From Planctomycetota bacterium (GTDB taxonomy: Bacteria > Planctomycetota > UBA1135 > GCA-002686595), in the NCBI GenBank assembly GCA_002686265.1, contig NZBA01000115.1:1-40622 (forward strand): a stretch of 40,622 nucleotides of DNA, read 5' to 3'. Positions 32,264 through 40,618 of the stretch are shown here, one piece after another (position 1 is the stretch's first letter; the number at the start of each line of letters is the position of its first letter). The position numbers and the translations under genes were made by a program. The notes beneath the pieces are model-generated. The model was not told the DNA's origin. It was given only the letters and a program-made list of their open reading frames with translations, and searched no databases.

Positions 32264-34207
32264 ATGCGCGTACTCACGGCCCTCGCCTTCTTCTCGATCC
32301 ATGTCGCCGGGGGCCTGTTCGCCCTCCACGCTTTCGGCGGCGGGAAGGACCAGCGCGTACAGCTGGGGGTGCTCGCGGATCTACTCCTCCAGTGGACCGT
32401 CGGGGGAACCTCCGGCTGGGGCTCGGGAGCTGCCATCGCCCTGCTCCTCGGTGCGGTCGCCGCCTGCGCCGCCCTCGCGCTCGCGTGCCTGGTCGTCCTG
32501 GTGCGCCGTCGTCGGGAGACCGCCCCCGTCCCCGATGTCTTCCTCCACCTGCGGGCAATGCTCTTCTGCGCGTCCGCTTGCCTGGTGATCTGCGCTTTCG
32601 TCCTGTCCACGGCCGAATCCTACGCCGGCCCCTTCCGCGTCCGCTTCCCGGTCCTCGTGGAGTGCACCACGGCCCTCGCCTACGGAGCCTTCGCTCTCTG
32701 GTCGATTTCGCTCCCGCGCCTGCGGCGCATCTTGCCCAAACGAGTGCGCAGCGTCCTGGCGGGCCTCAGCCTCAGCCTGCCCCTGCTCCTGCTCTCCGGA
32801 GAGCTCGGTCTGCGCGGCCTGAGGGGGCTGTGGCCCCACCCGATCCTGGTTACCGACACGAGCTCCTCGGAGATCCGTCGCGCCGCCGGACGCCGAGCAC
32901 CCGAGAGCTTGCTCTACGGATTCCCGATCAACAGCGGCGGCCACTACGACAAGGAGTTCCTCCCTCGTTCCGAGCTTTCCGGACCGCTTGTCGTCAGCAT
33001 CGGTGACTCGTTCAGCTACGGCACCGTGCCCCTGCCCTACCACTACACGAGTGTTTGCGAGCGGGAGCTCCCCGGTGTCGAGATCCACAACATGGGCTAC
33101 CCGGCCACGGGACCGAACGACTACCTGTACCTCTTGGAGAACGAGGCCCTCGCCCTCGAACCGGACCTGATCCTGATTGAGATCTTCCTAGGCAACGACA
33201 TCGACGCCATTGGGAAAACGTCGACCGCCCCCCGTTGGTACGACGCCGACCGCTACCTGCTCTCGACCGTCGCCTTCCGCCTCCAGAGCCTGAAGAAGTC
33301 GGACATCGCCCACACGGCCGGCGATGACTCCCCCGCCGAACAGGCCATGCGCCAGCCCTGGCTCGATGACCCATTCCTCGAGGAACCCAGCCTCGGCGAG
33401 GAGATCTACCTTCAAGTGGAGACCAAGTGCGCCGCGGCGATCTGCGAGCGCACGGATCAGCTGGTCTGGAGCTTCAGGCACGTGGATTTCCTGAAGGCGC
33501 TCGTCCGCCTCGAGCGCGCCGCGGGCGACGTGCCCTTGGCCTTCGTCCTGATTCCCGACGAGTTCCATATCTCAGAGCGGCTCTGGGAGGGGATCCAGCG
33601 CCGCCTCGAGATCGAGCTGGACCGGGACCTGCCCCAGCGCGAGACGCTCGCGTGGGCGCGAAACCACGGTCGCGCAGTACTCGATTTGACTCCCGCCCTG
33701 CGCGCGGTCGCCCCTCTCCGCGATGGTGAGCGCCACCTCTACCACCTGCGCAACATGCACTTCAACAAGCGCGGAAACGAGGTCGTCGGCCGAGAACTGG
33801 CCCCCTTCGTGCGCTCGCTCCTCGACGGCAACCTGAAGGCGGGTGCGCCCTATCGCCCCGACGAGAACCTTCCGAGCGCCCCTGACGCCATCCCGGCGGT
33901 TCAGGCCTTCGGCGGCGTCCTCGAGAGTCTCTCGCTCGATGGTGAGACGGTCTTCGCCGCCTCCCTGCTCCCTCTCTCGAAGGCGGAGATCCGCGCGGGC
34001 GTCTTCGGCATGCTCAAGACGGTGACGGCCCCAAAGGACATCACCAACCTGACCAACGCTGCGGTCCTGTTGGCCTACTTCCAGGATGGCGTCGGCTCGG
34101 ACGCCGCCAGCCTGAACGACCTCGGACCCGACGGAGCTCCGTGGCGTGAGCGGGTGCAGCGCGAAATGGCGGAGCTGACCCTCGCAGCCGAGCTGATGGC
34201 CGACTAG
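32264..34207 (+). CDS. Membrane-anchored SGNH hydrolase-like protein
   Basis: This 647-residue protein has about five membrane helices within residues 1-180 (MRVLTALAFFSIHVAGG onward), followed by a soluble SGNH domain. SGNH blocks are visible: SIGDSFSYG with Ser249, GYPATGPNDYLY, EIFLGNDID (Gly310, Asn311) and RNMHFNKRGNEVV with His499 as the family's Asn/Asp-x-His. This resembles membrane-bound SGNH O-acetyltransferase or esterase proteins that modify exported polysaccharides. No partner MBOAT gene is present nearby, so a hydrolase role is as likely. The ATG at 32264 is chosen; an in-frame GTG at 32195 would add 23 residues. The C-terminal about 110 residues have no clear match. Confidence 0.75.
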   Translation: MRVLTALAFFSIHVAGGLFALHAFGGGKDQRVQLGVLADLLLQWTVGGTSGWGSGAAIALLLGAVAACAALALACLVVLVRRRRETAPVPDVFLHLRAMLFCASACLVICAFVLSTAESYAGPFRVRFPVLVECTTALAYGAFALWSISLPRLRRILPKRVRSVLAGLSLSLPLLLLSGELGLRGLRGLWPHPILVTDTSSSEIRRAAGRRAPESLLYGFPINSGGHYDKEFLPRSELSGPLVVSIGDSFSYGTVPLPYHYTSVCERELPGVEIHNMGYPATGPNDYLYLLENEALALEPDLILIEIFLGNDIDAIGKTSTAPRWYDADRYLLSTVAFRLQSLKKSDIAHTAGDDSPAEQAMRQPWLDDPFLEEPSLGEEIYLQVETKCAAAICERTDQLVWSFRHVDFLKALVRLERAAGDVPLAFVLIPDEFHISERLWEGIQRRLEIELDRDLPQRETLAWARNHGRAVLDLTPALRAVAPLRDGERHLYHLRNMHFNKRGNEVVGRELAPFVRSLLDGNLKAGAPYRPDENLPSAPDAIPAVQAFGGVLESLSLDGETVFAASLLPLSKAEIRAGVFGMLKTVTAPKDITNLTNAAVLLAYFQDGVGSDAASLNDLGPDGAPWRERVQREMAELTLAAELMAD

Positions 34208-34240
34208 CAACCCGTCAAGAACGAATAGGAGTCAACCATC

Positions 34241-35374
34241 ATGCACTGCTTGCTGCTCTGTGCGTTTCTGTTCGTGCCCCAGTCGGCTTCCGGCAAGCTC
34301 TTCCCTTCACAGGAGGAGCACGCGCACGGGAGCGGCGTGGTCGAGCTCGAAGACACCAGCTTGATCGCCGTCTGGTATCAGGGGTCGGGGGAGCGGCGGG
34401 CGAACGACGTGCGTCTGTTGGGTTCCAGGCTCCCTGACTCGGAGTCGGGCTGGAGCGCTCCCTTCCCGATGGCGGACACCCCCGGCCTGCCCGACTGCAA
34501 CCCGACGCTCTTCGTCGATGCGGAGGGACGGCTGTATCTGTTCTGGGTCGTGATCGCGGCCAACCGTTGGGAGCAGGCGGTGCTGAAGTACCGGCGCGCG
34601 GACGAGCCGCTCGGCGCTGGGGAGCCGGACTGGAGTTGGCAGGACACGATTCATCTGGTGCCTGGCGAGGCGTTTGCGCGGGGGGTCGAGGAGGGTTTCC
34701 GCGAGCTGGCGGTGACCGAGCACTTGTGGGCCGCCTACGCGCCGCGCTACTCCAGCCAGTTGATCGAGGCCGCGCGGGATCCGGTCAAGCGTCAGTGTGG
34801 CTGGATGACGCGCGTCCATCCCGTCCTGCGCTCCGACGGGCGCATCCTCCTGCCGCTCTACTCCGACGGTTTCAACCTCGGCCTGATGGCGCTGGGCGAG
34901 GCGGACGGAGAGAGCTGGCGTGCGCTCGGGCCGATCGTCTCTCCCGGCGGCGTTCAGCCGAGCCCGGTGCCCTTGGGCGAGGGTCGCTGGATCGCTTTCT
35001 TGCGCGACAACGGGCCTGCGCCGCACCGCATGCTGCGTTCGAGCTCCACGGACGACGGTTTGACTTGGTCGGTGGCGATCGACACGCCCGTCCCCAACTC
35101 CGGCTCGAGCGTCGAGGCGATCTCACTTCCCGACGGCCGCATCGCCCTGGCCCTCAATGACCTCGAACGCGGCCGTTATCGCCTGTCGCTGTTTCTCTCG
35201 AGCGACGAGGGCAAGACCTGGCCGGATCGGCGCGTGGTGGCCCACGATCCTCGGGAGCGGCACAGCTACTCCTATCCGTCGCTGATCCTCGCCTCCGACG
35301 GCCGGCTTCACCTCACCTACTCACATTCCGGTCCGGAGGGAGAGACGATCGCCCATGCAGTGCTCGAGCCCTAG
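34241..35374 (+). CDS. Secreted sialidase (BNR-repeat) family protein
   Basis: This 377-residue protein starts with a short signal (MHCLLLCAFLFVPQSASG) and has AGGAG 9 nt before the ATG. It shows sialidase-type propeller traits: an early HAHGSGVVELEDTSLIAVW strand, GLPDCNPTLFVDAEGRLYLFW, and several Asp-box-like turns including SSTDDGLTW and SSDEGKTW. Later GRIALALND, YSYPSLILASDGRLHLTYSH strands resemble the C-terminal blades of BNR sialidases (PF13088). Arg residues of a sialic-acid triad are plausible but cannot be assigned by eye, so exo-sialidase activity is likely but unproven. The next gene overlaps its end by 20 nt, suggesting one operon with the SGNH gene upstream (33-nt gap). Confidence 0.8.
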   Translation: MHCLLLCAFLFVPQSASGKLFPSQEEHAHGSGVVELEDTSLIAVWYQGSGERRANDVRLLGSRLPDSESGWSAPFPMADTPGLPDCNPTLFVDAEGRLYLFWVVIAANRWEQAVLKYRRADEPLGAGEPDWSWQDTIHLVPGEAFARGVEEGFRELAVTEHLWAAYAPRYSSQLIEAARDPVKRQCGWMTRVHPVLRSDGRILLPLYSDGFNLGLMALGEADGESWRALGPIVSPGGVQPSPVPLGEGRWIAFLRDNGPAPHRMLRSSSTDDGLTWSVAIDTPVPNSGSSVEAISLPDGRIALALNDLERGRYRLSLFLSSDEGKTWPDRRVVAHDPRERHSYSYPSLILASDGRLHLTYSHSGPEGETIAHAVLEP

Positions 35375-36245
35375 CGGGCCTCCGTCGATGCCTCGCTGTG
35401 CGCCGAGGTTCGCTTCTCTGCCGTCACCGTTCGCGCTCGCGTTCGCGTTCACGCTCGCGTTCGTCGCCGGTTGCGCGAGCGCGCCCAAGCTCCACGAGTA
35501 CAAGGGTGCGATCCACGTCCACTCTCGTTTCTCTCACGACTCCGAGGGCACCTACGAGGAGATTCTCACGGCGGCGAAGCGTGTCGGCTTGGACTTCGTG
35601 ATCATGACCGACCACCCACCGAGTGGCGATCCCGGTCTTTCGTTGCGCGAGGGTTGGCGCGGCTTGCACGAGGGTGTGTTGTTCATCCAGGGCGCGGAGC
35701 ACTCCGATCAAGTCCTGGCTCTGGGGATCGACGAGCCCCTGCGGGCGACGACGCGCCAGGGGAAGATCGACGAGATCCACGCCCAGGGCGGCCTGGCTTT
35801 CATCGCCCACGGCGAGGAAGTCGAGCGCTGGGACTTCGGGCGCTTCGACGGGATGGAGATCTTCAACCTGCACGTCGCCTTGAAGCTGCGGCAGGACAAC
35901 CCGGCTTTCTGGGTGCGCGCGCTCTCCATGGCTGCGGAGGATCCCGACGCCCTCTGGGATCTCTTCGCCGAGCCACAGGAGGTGTTGCTGGAGCGCTGGC
36001 GCTTGCTCAACGCCGAGCGTCCGGTGGTCGGCATCGGCGGCAACGACGCGCATCAGAATACCTACGGTCTCGATCCCTACTGGCGTTCCTTGGGCTTCGT
36101 GAACACCTGGGTGCGCGCCCCCGAGCTCACCCGCGACGCCGTCCTCGACGCCCTGCGCGAGGGCCGCTCGTGGGTGACCGCCGGCGTCGGCACGCGCCTG
36201 CGCTGGGACTCGCTTCCGACCGGCGGAGCCATGCCCACTCCCTGA
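35355..36245 (+). CDS. Lipoprotein PHP-domain (CehA/McbA-like) metallohydrolase
   Basis: This 296-residue protein has a signal whose hydrophobic core (FALAFAFTLAFVAGC) ends in lipobox Cys40. The metal-binding set of the PHP superfamily follows: AIHVHSRFS (His54, His56), MTDHP (Asp86, His87), QGAEHSD (Glu115), IAHGEE (His152) and GGNDAHQNTYG, an Asp and His near the end. These enzymes cleave phosphate or carboxylate-related bonds; exported CehA/McbA-like members have variable substrates. The ATG at 35355 overlaps the sialidase gene by 20 nt. The ATG at 35388 is the alternative and would keep the full signal. The hydrophobic core is written in a near-perfect 6-nt repeat (35431-35466), listed separately. 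Confidence 0.85.
   Translation: MQCSSPSGPPSMPRCAPRFASLPSPFALAFAFTLAFVAGCASAPKLHEYKGAIHVHSRFSHDSEGTYEEILTAAKRVGLDFVIMTDHPPSGDPGLSLREGWRGLHEGVLFIQGAEHSDQVLALGIDEPLRATTRQGKIDEIHAQGGLAFIAHGEEVERWDFGRFDGMEIFNLHVALKLRQDNPAFWVRALSMAAEDPDALWDLFAEPQEVLLERWRLLNAERPVVGIGGNDAHQNTYGLDPYWRSLGFVNTWVRAPELTRDAVLDALREGRSWVTAGVGTRLRWDSLPTGGAMPTP
35431..35466 (+). repeat. Hexanucleotide repeat (TCGCGT-like) in the PHP lipoprotein signal peptide
   Basis: Six consecutive 6-nt units: TCGCGC, TCGCGT, TCGCGT, TCACGC, TCGCGT and TCGTCG, encoding alternating Phe/Ala and Leu/Ala in the hydrophobic core. Gain or loss of a unit would keep the frame and change signal length by two residues. Confidence 0.8.
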
Positions 36246-36247
36246 GT

Positions 36248-36264
36248 CACCGGGCTGCTCGGTG
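36248..36264 (+). terminator. Hairpin just after the PHP gene
   Basis: CACCG-GGCTGCT-CGGTG, a 5-bp perfect stem 2 nt after the stop (36243-36245), in the gap before the converging permease gene. Short and without a T-run; only a candidate. Confidence 0.25.
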
Positions 36265-36521
36265 CGGTGGCTCCAGCTTCCCCTCGCCGCCGGTCAAGGC
36301 AAGGTCTGTGGCCCGGCCGCCACCGTACACAGGCTCCGACCCGAGAGGAGCGGCCCGACACCCATGCGAATGCCCTTCATCGCGCGGCGTGAGCCGTCTC
36401 GGTCGAGGGCTGGTGCGCGGCGTGTGAGCGTCTCTCGGCCTTGGGCTGCCTCGCCCGCGGTCCTTCTCGTCGAGTCGCGCCCATCCCGCCCCACTGTCGC
36501 TTGCCACACCGCGCGGTGCGC

Positions 36522-38057
36522 CTAGCGCCCGTCTTCGCGGGGCACCCGGAAGTGGCCGCTCGCCGGCTCCCAGGCGAGCTCGTCACGGTGGCTTCCGAGC
36601 CAGTCGCGGTAGACCGCGAGGGCGGCGTCGTTCGCTTCTGAGTCGGCGGCGGCGCTGGCGTCGAAGGGGTCCTCGAGGTCGGTGTGGGCGTGCAGATGCT
36701 CCCAGGCGTCGCGGCGCGCCATGGACAGGCGGGCGGTGTCCATCGCGTCCATCAGCAGGGCGAGGCCCTCGGTGCGTCCGAACTCGCACAGGGCCTCGGC
36801 CATCTCGACCGCCAGGAAGTCGTCGGTCTCGGCCGGCGCGGCGGCCAGCAGGACCTCCACGGCGCCCTCGTCGTGCAGCTCGCGCACGCACTGCAGGGCC
36901 GCGTCGCGCACGAGGTCGTCGGGGTCGGTGAGCAAGGCGCGCGCGTCCGGCAGCAGCTCGGCGGCGGAGCTCGCCGCCACGAAGGTAAGGGCGGCTTCGC
37001 GAATCTCCGCCTCGTCGTCGGCCAACAGGCGGGCCCCGTGTTCTCGGCCGAGCGCCCACAGGTTGGGGTCGGCGCCGAGGGTCGCCAGGGCGGCGCGGCG
37101 CACCGAGGCGTGGGGGCTCCTGAGTCGGTCGCTCACCCCGGCGTGCTCGTCCTTGCGCACGAGCGTGCTGCCCCACAAGAGCAGGGCCCCCGCGCCCAAG
37201 AATCCGAACAGCCGCAGTGCCGTGGGGCCGCGGCGCTCGGCGGTCGAAACGCGGTAGGCGACGCCGGCTAGGGCGAGGGCCGCGCCGAAGGAGACGACGA
37301 CCGACGGACCCGAGGGGAGGTCGTGGTGGTAGGAGAGAGCCAGCCCGACGGCGCTCACGGCGATGCCGATCCCCCAGCCGGCGACGAGGCGCGGCCCGAC
37401 GCCGCTGAAGAACAGGGCCGCGATCACCGCGGGGATCACGAGGTAGGTGAAGACGAGCAGGACGCCGGCGACGGCGACCGAGCTGGTCACGACCAGGCCG
37501 AAGGTGAAGTAGAAGAAGAAGTCCCAGGCGCGCACGGCCACGCCCTGCTCGCGGGCGCGCTCGGCGTCCTCGGAGAGGGCCGCCAGGCGGTGGCGGACGG
37601 CGAAGTGGGCTGCTCCGACCGTCGCGTAGAGGGCGGCTGCGGCGAGGACGGTCCCGCGCTCGACCCACAGGATGCTCCCCGCCAGGAGCTCGCGCATTTC
37701 CTCGGTGCCGTGCGGCAGGCGCGCGCTGGCGAGCAGGGTGGCGGCCAGAGCGACGGCGTAGGTGACGCCGATGATCGCCTCGTGGGGCACGCGCTCGTGG
37801 CGCATGCGCGTGGTGGCGAAGACCGCCGCTCCGATGGTGGTGAACACGAGCGAGAATCCGCGCACGATCCAGGGGTCCTCGTGCAGGTCCCAGCCACAGA
37901 GCACGGCCCAGACCGCGCCGAGGGCGGCGATCTGCGCCAGGGCGAGGTCGACGAAGATGACCTTGCGGGCGAGGACGTGGATGCCGAGGTGGACATGGAT
38001 GCCGGTGAGGACGACGCAGGCGGCCAGGGGCCAGGCCATCGCCGAGAGCGCGTCCAT
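36522..38057 (-). CDS. ABC-3 family metal transporter permease (ZnuB-like) fused to a C-terminal HEAT-repeat domain
   Basis: This 511-residue protein starts at an ATG followed by a ZnuB-type permease with about eight membrane helices (residues 8-270). Patches typical of ABC-3 metal permeases are HVHLGIHVLARKVIFVDLAL, the cytoplasmic LAGSILWVE-like segment and VLLVFTYLVIPAVIAALF with GWGIGIAVSAVGLALSY. One more hydrophobic stretch (about 282-298) leads to an unusual extension (about 305-511) of helical HEAT-like repeats. These include ADPNLWALGREHGARLLADD, EIREAALTFVAAS, LLTDPDDLVRDAALQCV and ETDDFLAVEMAEALCEF. Permeases of this family normally stop near 280 residues, so this is a fusion. The gene follows the binding-protein gene by 14 nt in one operon; no ATPase gene lies between or behind. 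Zinc or manganese import is expected. Confidence 0.88.
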   Translation of the reverse strand: MDALSAMAWPLAACVVLTGIHVHLGIHVLARKVIFVDLALAQIAALGAVWAVLCGWDLHEDPWIVRGFSLVFTTIGAAVFATTRMRHERVPHEAIIGVTYAVALAATLLASARLPHGTEEMRELLAGSILWVERGTVLAAAALYATVGAAHFAVRHRLAALSEDAERAREQGVAVRAWDFFFYFTFGLVVTSSVAVAGVLLVFTYLVIPAVIAALFFSGVGPRLVAGWGIGIAVSAVGLALSYHHDLPSGPSVVVSFGAALALAGVAYRVSTAERRGPTALRLFGFLGAGALLLWGSTLVRKDEHAGVSDRLRSPHASVRRAALATLGADPNLWALGREHGARLLADDEAEIREAALTFVAASSAAELLPDARALLTDPDDLVRDAALQCVRELHDEGAVEVLLAAAPAETDDFLAVEMAEALCEFGRTEGLALLMDAMDTARLSMARRDAWEHLHAHTDLEDPFDASAAADSEANDAALAVYRDWLGSHRDELAWEPASGHFRVPREDGR

Positions 38058-38071
38058 GCCGCCCACGCCGC

Positions 38072-39223
38072 TCAGTCCGCCGCCAAGAGGGCGGCGAGGT
38101 AGGTGTCGATGAGCGCGAGGGAGTCGTCCACGCCCGTCGCGCCCCCGCAGTCCAGCGGCAGGCGCACGAGCTCGGCCTTCGTGCGCGCGCACAGCCACTC
38201 GGCCGCCTGGGTGTCGTAGAAGTCGACTTGCAGGATCAGGCCCACGCCGCGGGCGCGCATGACTGCGAGTACGCGGTCGCGGTGGCGGGCCGAGGGCGAG
38301 ATGCCGGCGTGCTCCTCGATCTCGATGGCGACGTGCATGCCGAAGCGCTCGGTGAGGTATCCGAAGCTCTTGTGGTAGGTGACCAGCTCTCGGCCTTCGA
38401 GGGGTCGGGCGCGTTCGAGCCAGCCGCCGAGCGCCTCGCCCGAGCCGCGCGCCTCGAGGTAGGAGCGCAGGCGTCCGCGTTCGGTCAGGCGCACGAGTTT
38501 GGCGCCGCCGACGCTCCCGGCCAGGGCGGGGCCGAACAGTGCGGCGTCCAGGCGGTCGCGGAAGGCTTCGAGCCCGGCTTCGTAGTGCGCTGCGCCTTTG
38601 GGGTCCACGCGCGCCAGGCCCCCGGCGACGTTTTCGGCCATGGCCCGCAGGCGCAGGGGGTCCAGCCACAGGTGCGGGTTCCCTTCGGGGTGGACGTCCC
38701 CCAGTGCGCGGTCCGCGGCGGCCCCGCTGGTCGCGATCCCCGTCGAGGCGACGATGCGTCCGGGTCGCCCGGCGGCCAGGCGTGGGTTCCCGGCGCCGTC
38801 GAGGACGCGTTCGGCCCAGAGCTCGTAGCTCAGTCCGATTTCGATGAAGGCGTCCGCTTGGCGCACGCGCCGCATGAGGGTCGGGCGTGGTTGGATGTGG
38901 TGTGCATCGACGCGGCCGTCGGTCAGGGACTCGACGGCGACGCGCGCGCCGCCGATCTGCGTGGCGAGGTCCGCCAGAACGCCGATGGTGGTGACGACGT
39001 GCAGCGGTTCGTCGCGTTCGGTGCGCGCTCTCGCCGCGGCACCCGCCGGCTCGGCAGCGCCGGCCGTGTCCGCGGTGGCGACGCGGGAAGGCTGCTCGCC
39101 GTCTTCGGCGCGGGGTTCCTTGCCGGAGCCGATCCCCGTGGCGGCTCCCGCCGCCCCCGCCCACGCCGCCGCCGCCAGGAGCACGGTGAGTGCGCGGTCG
39201 GTGCGGTGCTCGGACCTTGCCAT
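38072..39223 (-). CDS. Metal ABC transporter substrate-binding protein (ZnuA-like)
   Basis: This 383-residue binding protein has a signal (ALTVLLAAAAWAGAAGA) and an Ala/Glu-rich linker (about 34-72). The cluster A-I fold begins at LHVVTTIGVLADLATQIGG. Metal-ligand positions are visible: DAHHIQPRP (His108/His109), GNPHLWLDPLRLRAMA (His184), TYHKSFGYLTERFGM (His284) and a late Asp (DFYDTQ). The D-x-H-H and HLWLDP context is that of zinc- or manganese-specific ZnuA/TroA proteins; the loop usually His-rich in ZnuA is absent, so the metal is undecided. The ATG (39223) overlaps the porin stop by one base (TGATG), and the permease gene follows. The high-affinity uptake role in the periplasm follows from this layout. 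Confidence 0.92.
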   Translation of the reverse strand: MARSEHRTDRALTVLLAAAAWAGAAGAATGIGSGKEPRAEDGEQPSRVATADTAGAAEPAGAAARARTERDEPLHVVTTIGVLADLATQIGGARVAVESLTDGRVDAHHIQPRPTLMRRVRQADAFIEIGLSYELWAERVLDGAGNPRLAAGRPGRIVASTGIATSGAAADRALGDVHPEGNPHLWLDPLRLRAMAENVAGGLARVDPKGAAHYEAGLEAFRDRLDAALFGPALAGSVGGAKLVRLTERGRLRSYLEARGSGEALGGWLERARPLEGRELVTYHKSFGYLTERFGMHVAIEIEEHAGISPSARHRDRVLAVMRARGVGLILQVDFYDTQAAEWLCARTKAELVRLPLDCGGATGVDDSLALIDTYLAALLAAD

Positions 39224-40563
39224 CAGCGGTTCACCCAGTAGGGCTCGGCGGGATGGGAGCCGAAGAGGAAGGTCAGCTCCAGAAAGATCGTGTCGAGGGG
39301 CTCGACCTCGTCGCTCTCGCCGCTCTGATGCTCCGTGCCCAGGCGTAGGCGCAGGAACTCGGAGGTGTAGTAGGAGAGGTAGCCTCCGACGGTCTCGGTG
39401 CCCAGGCCGGCTCCTTCCAACGAGTCGGTGCGGTCGTAGCGCACGCCGGCGTACAGGTTGCGGTTGAGCTGTAGCTGGGCGTAGGCGTAGCCGCCGGTCG
39501 GGTCCTCTTCGCCGTCGTCGGTCGTGAGCGCGCCGCGAAAGAGCTCGCCGCCCACGACGAGGGAGCGCCTTCCGCGCCCGGCGATGGGGAGCCAGCGCCA
39601 GGTCACGTCGGCTCCGTAGAGGTCGGCGCCGGTGCCGCCCTGGTACGTGGACAGGCCCAGGGGCAGGTCGGCCTCGTCGCCGAGTTCGGTGTACCAGTTC
39701 AAGCGCCCCACGGTGGCGTAGTCGGAGCTCGCCGCCTCCTCGTCGACGGCGATCTCGCCGCCGCCGAGGATCTCGACGGTGGCTTCGAGGGTGTCGTTCT
39801 CGCTGAGGGAGGGCAGGAAGAGCTCCCCGGCGACCCCGTGCTGGACGAGGCCCTCCTCGCCGAGAAAGGTGCTGGCCGAGGTGGGGCGGGTGGCCCACGG
39901 CAGATCGTGTGCGTGAATGCGGTTGGTGAATCCGAAGCCCGAGCGGAAGCGTCCGACCTTGAGCTTCAGCCCTGCGGGCGCGGTCTCCAGCCACGGGAGG
40001 CGCTTGAGGATCAGGTAGCCCTCCTCCACGCCGGCTTCCAGCTCACCGGGCGCTTCGCTCTCCGCCGCTAGGATGACGACGGCGTCGGCGTAGGGATCGA
40101 CGGCGGCGCGCAGGTCGATCTCGACGCCGCGCAGGTGGAAGCTGTCGTCGATGCGTTCTTCTTCGTCGTCTTCGGACAGCACGACCGGTCGGCTGTCGAT
40201 GCGCCCGAGTGCGTCTGCGAAGACGGTGATGCGCGGGTTGAAGGCGCTGGCGGCGTTGGCGGCCGCGGGGGGCGGTCCGGGTCCCGCCGCATCGAGGTCC
40301 TCGGTGAGCAGCTCGACTTCGAGCCGCAGGTCCTCGAGTTCCAGGGCCAGCTCGCCGCCGTCGGCCTCCAGCCGTCGCCGGAGTGCTTCGATCTCCAGGG
40401 CCTGTTCCTGCAGTTGCGCGCGCAGGGCGTCGCCGCCCTCCGTCGTCTCCTGCCGGGTCGTCCCCGCGCCATCCTGGGCGATGCCGGCGGCGGCGAGGGT
40501 GGCGGCGAGCAGGGCGCTCGCGAGTGCGGGGCGGGGGTGCGGCGGGTGGAAACGGCGTGACAT
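39223..40563 (-). CDS. Outer-membrane porin-like protein with N-terminal coiled coil, first gene of the metal-uptake operon
   Basis: This 446-residue protein has a signal (ALASALLAATLAAAGIAQ), then a coiled coil (about 44-92, repeating Leu/Glu/Arg heptads). A beta-barrel-like region follows with alternating hydrophobic residues: GVEIDLRAAVDP, LKLKVGRFRSGFGF, TLEATVEILGG and LRLRLGTEHQSG, ending FLFGSHPAEPYWVNR. GRFRSGFGF is a typical porin turn. This suits an outer-membrane channel for the same metal as the ABC genes, since it heads the operon and its stop overlaps the binding-protein start (TGATG). The substrate is inferred from context. The ATG lies inside a 44-bp tandem repeat; the upstream copy has the same start codon but out of frame. 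Confidence 0.85.
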   Translation of the reverse strand: MSRRFHPPHPRPALASALLAATLAAAGIAQDGAGTTRQETTEGGDALRAQLQEQALEIEALRRRLEADGGELALELEDLRLEVELLTEDLDAAGPGPPPAAANAASAFNPRITVFADALGRIDSRPVVLSEDDEEERIDDSFHLRGVEIDLRAAVDPYADAVVILAAESEAPGELEAGVEEGYLILKRLPWLETAPAGLKLKVGRFRSGFGFTNRIHAHDLPWATRPTSASTFLGEEGLVQHGVAGELFLPSLSENDTLEATVEILGGGEIAVDEEAASSDYATVGRLNWYTELGDEADLPLGLSTYQGGTGADLYGADVTWRWLPIAGRGRRSLVVGGELFRGALTTDDGEEDPTGGYAYAQLQLNRNLYAGVRYDRTDSLEGAGLGTETVGGYLSYYTSEFLRLRLGTEHQSGESDEVEPLDTIFLELTFLFGSHPAEPYWVNR

Positions 40564-40618
40564 CGCGGGCTGGGGCGGGGGTGCGGCGGGTGGAAACGGC
40601 GTGACATCGCGGGCTGGG
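40531..40618. repeat. 44-bp tandem direct duplication spanning the porin start codon
   Basis: The 44 nt from 40531 to 40574 recur from 40575 to 40618 with no visible difference. Each copy holds the start codon and the first about 11 codons of the porin on the minus strand. Because 44 is not a multiple of three, translation from the upstream copy would run out of frame. It sits at the right edge of the window. Confidence 0.9.
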
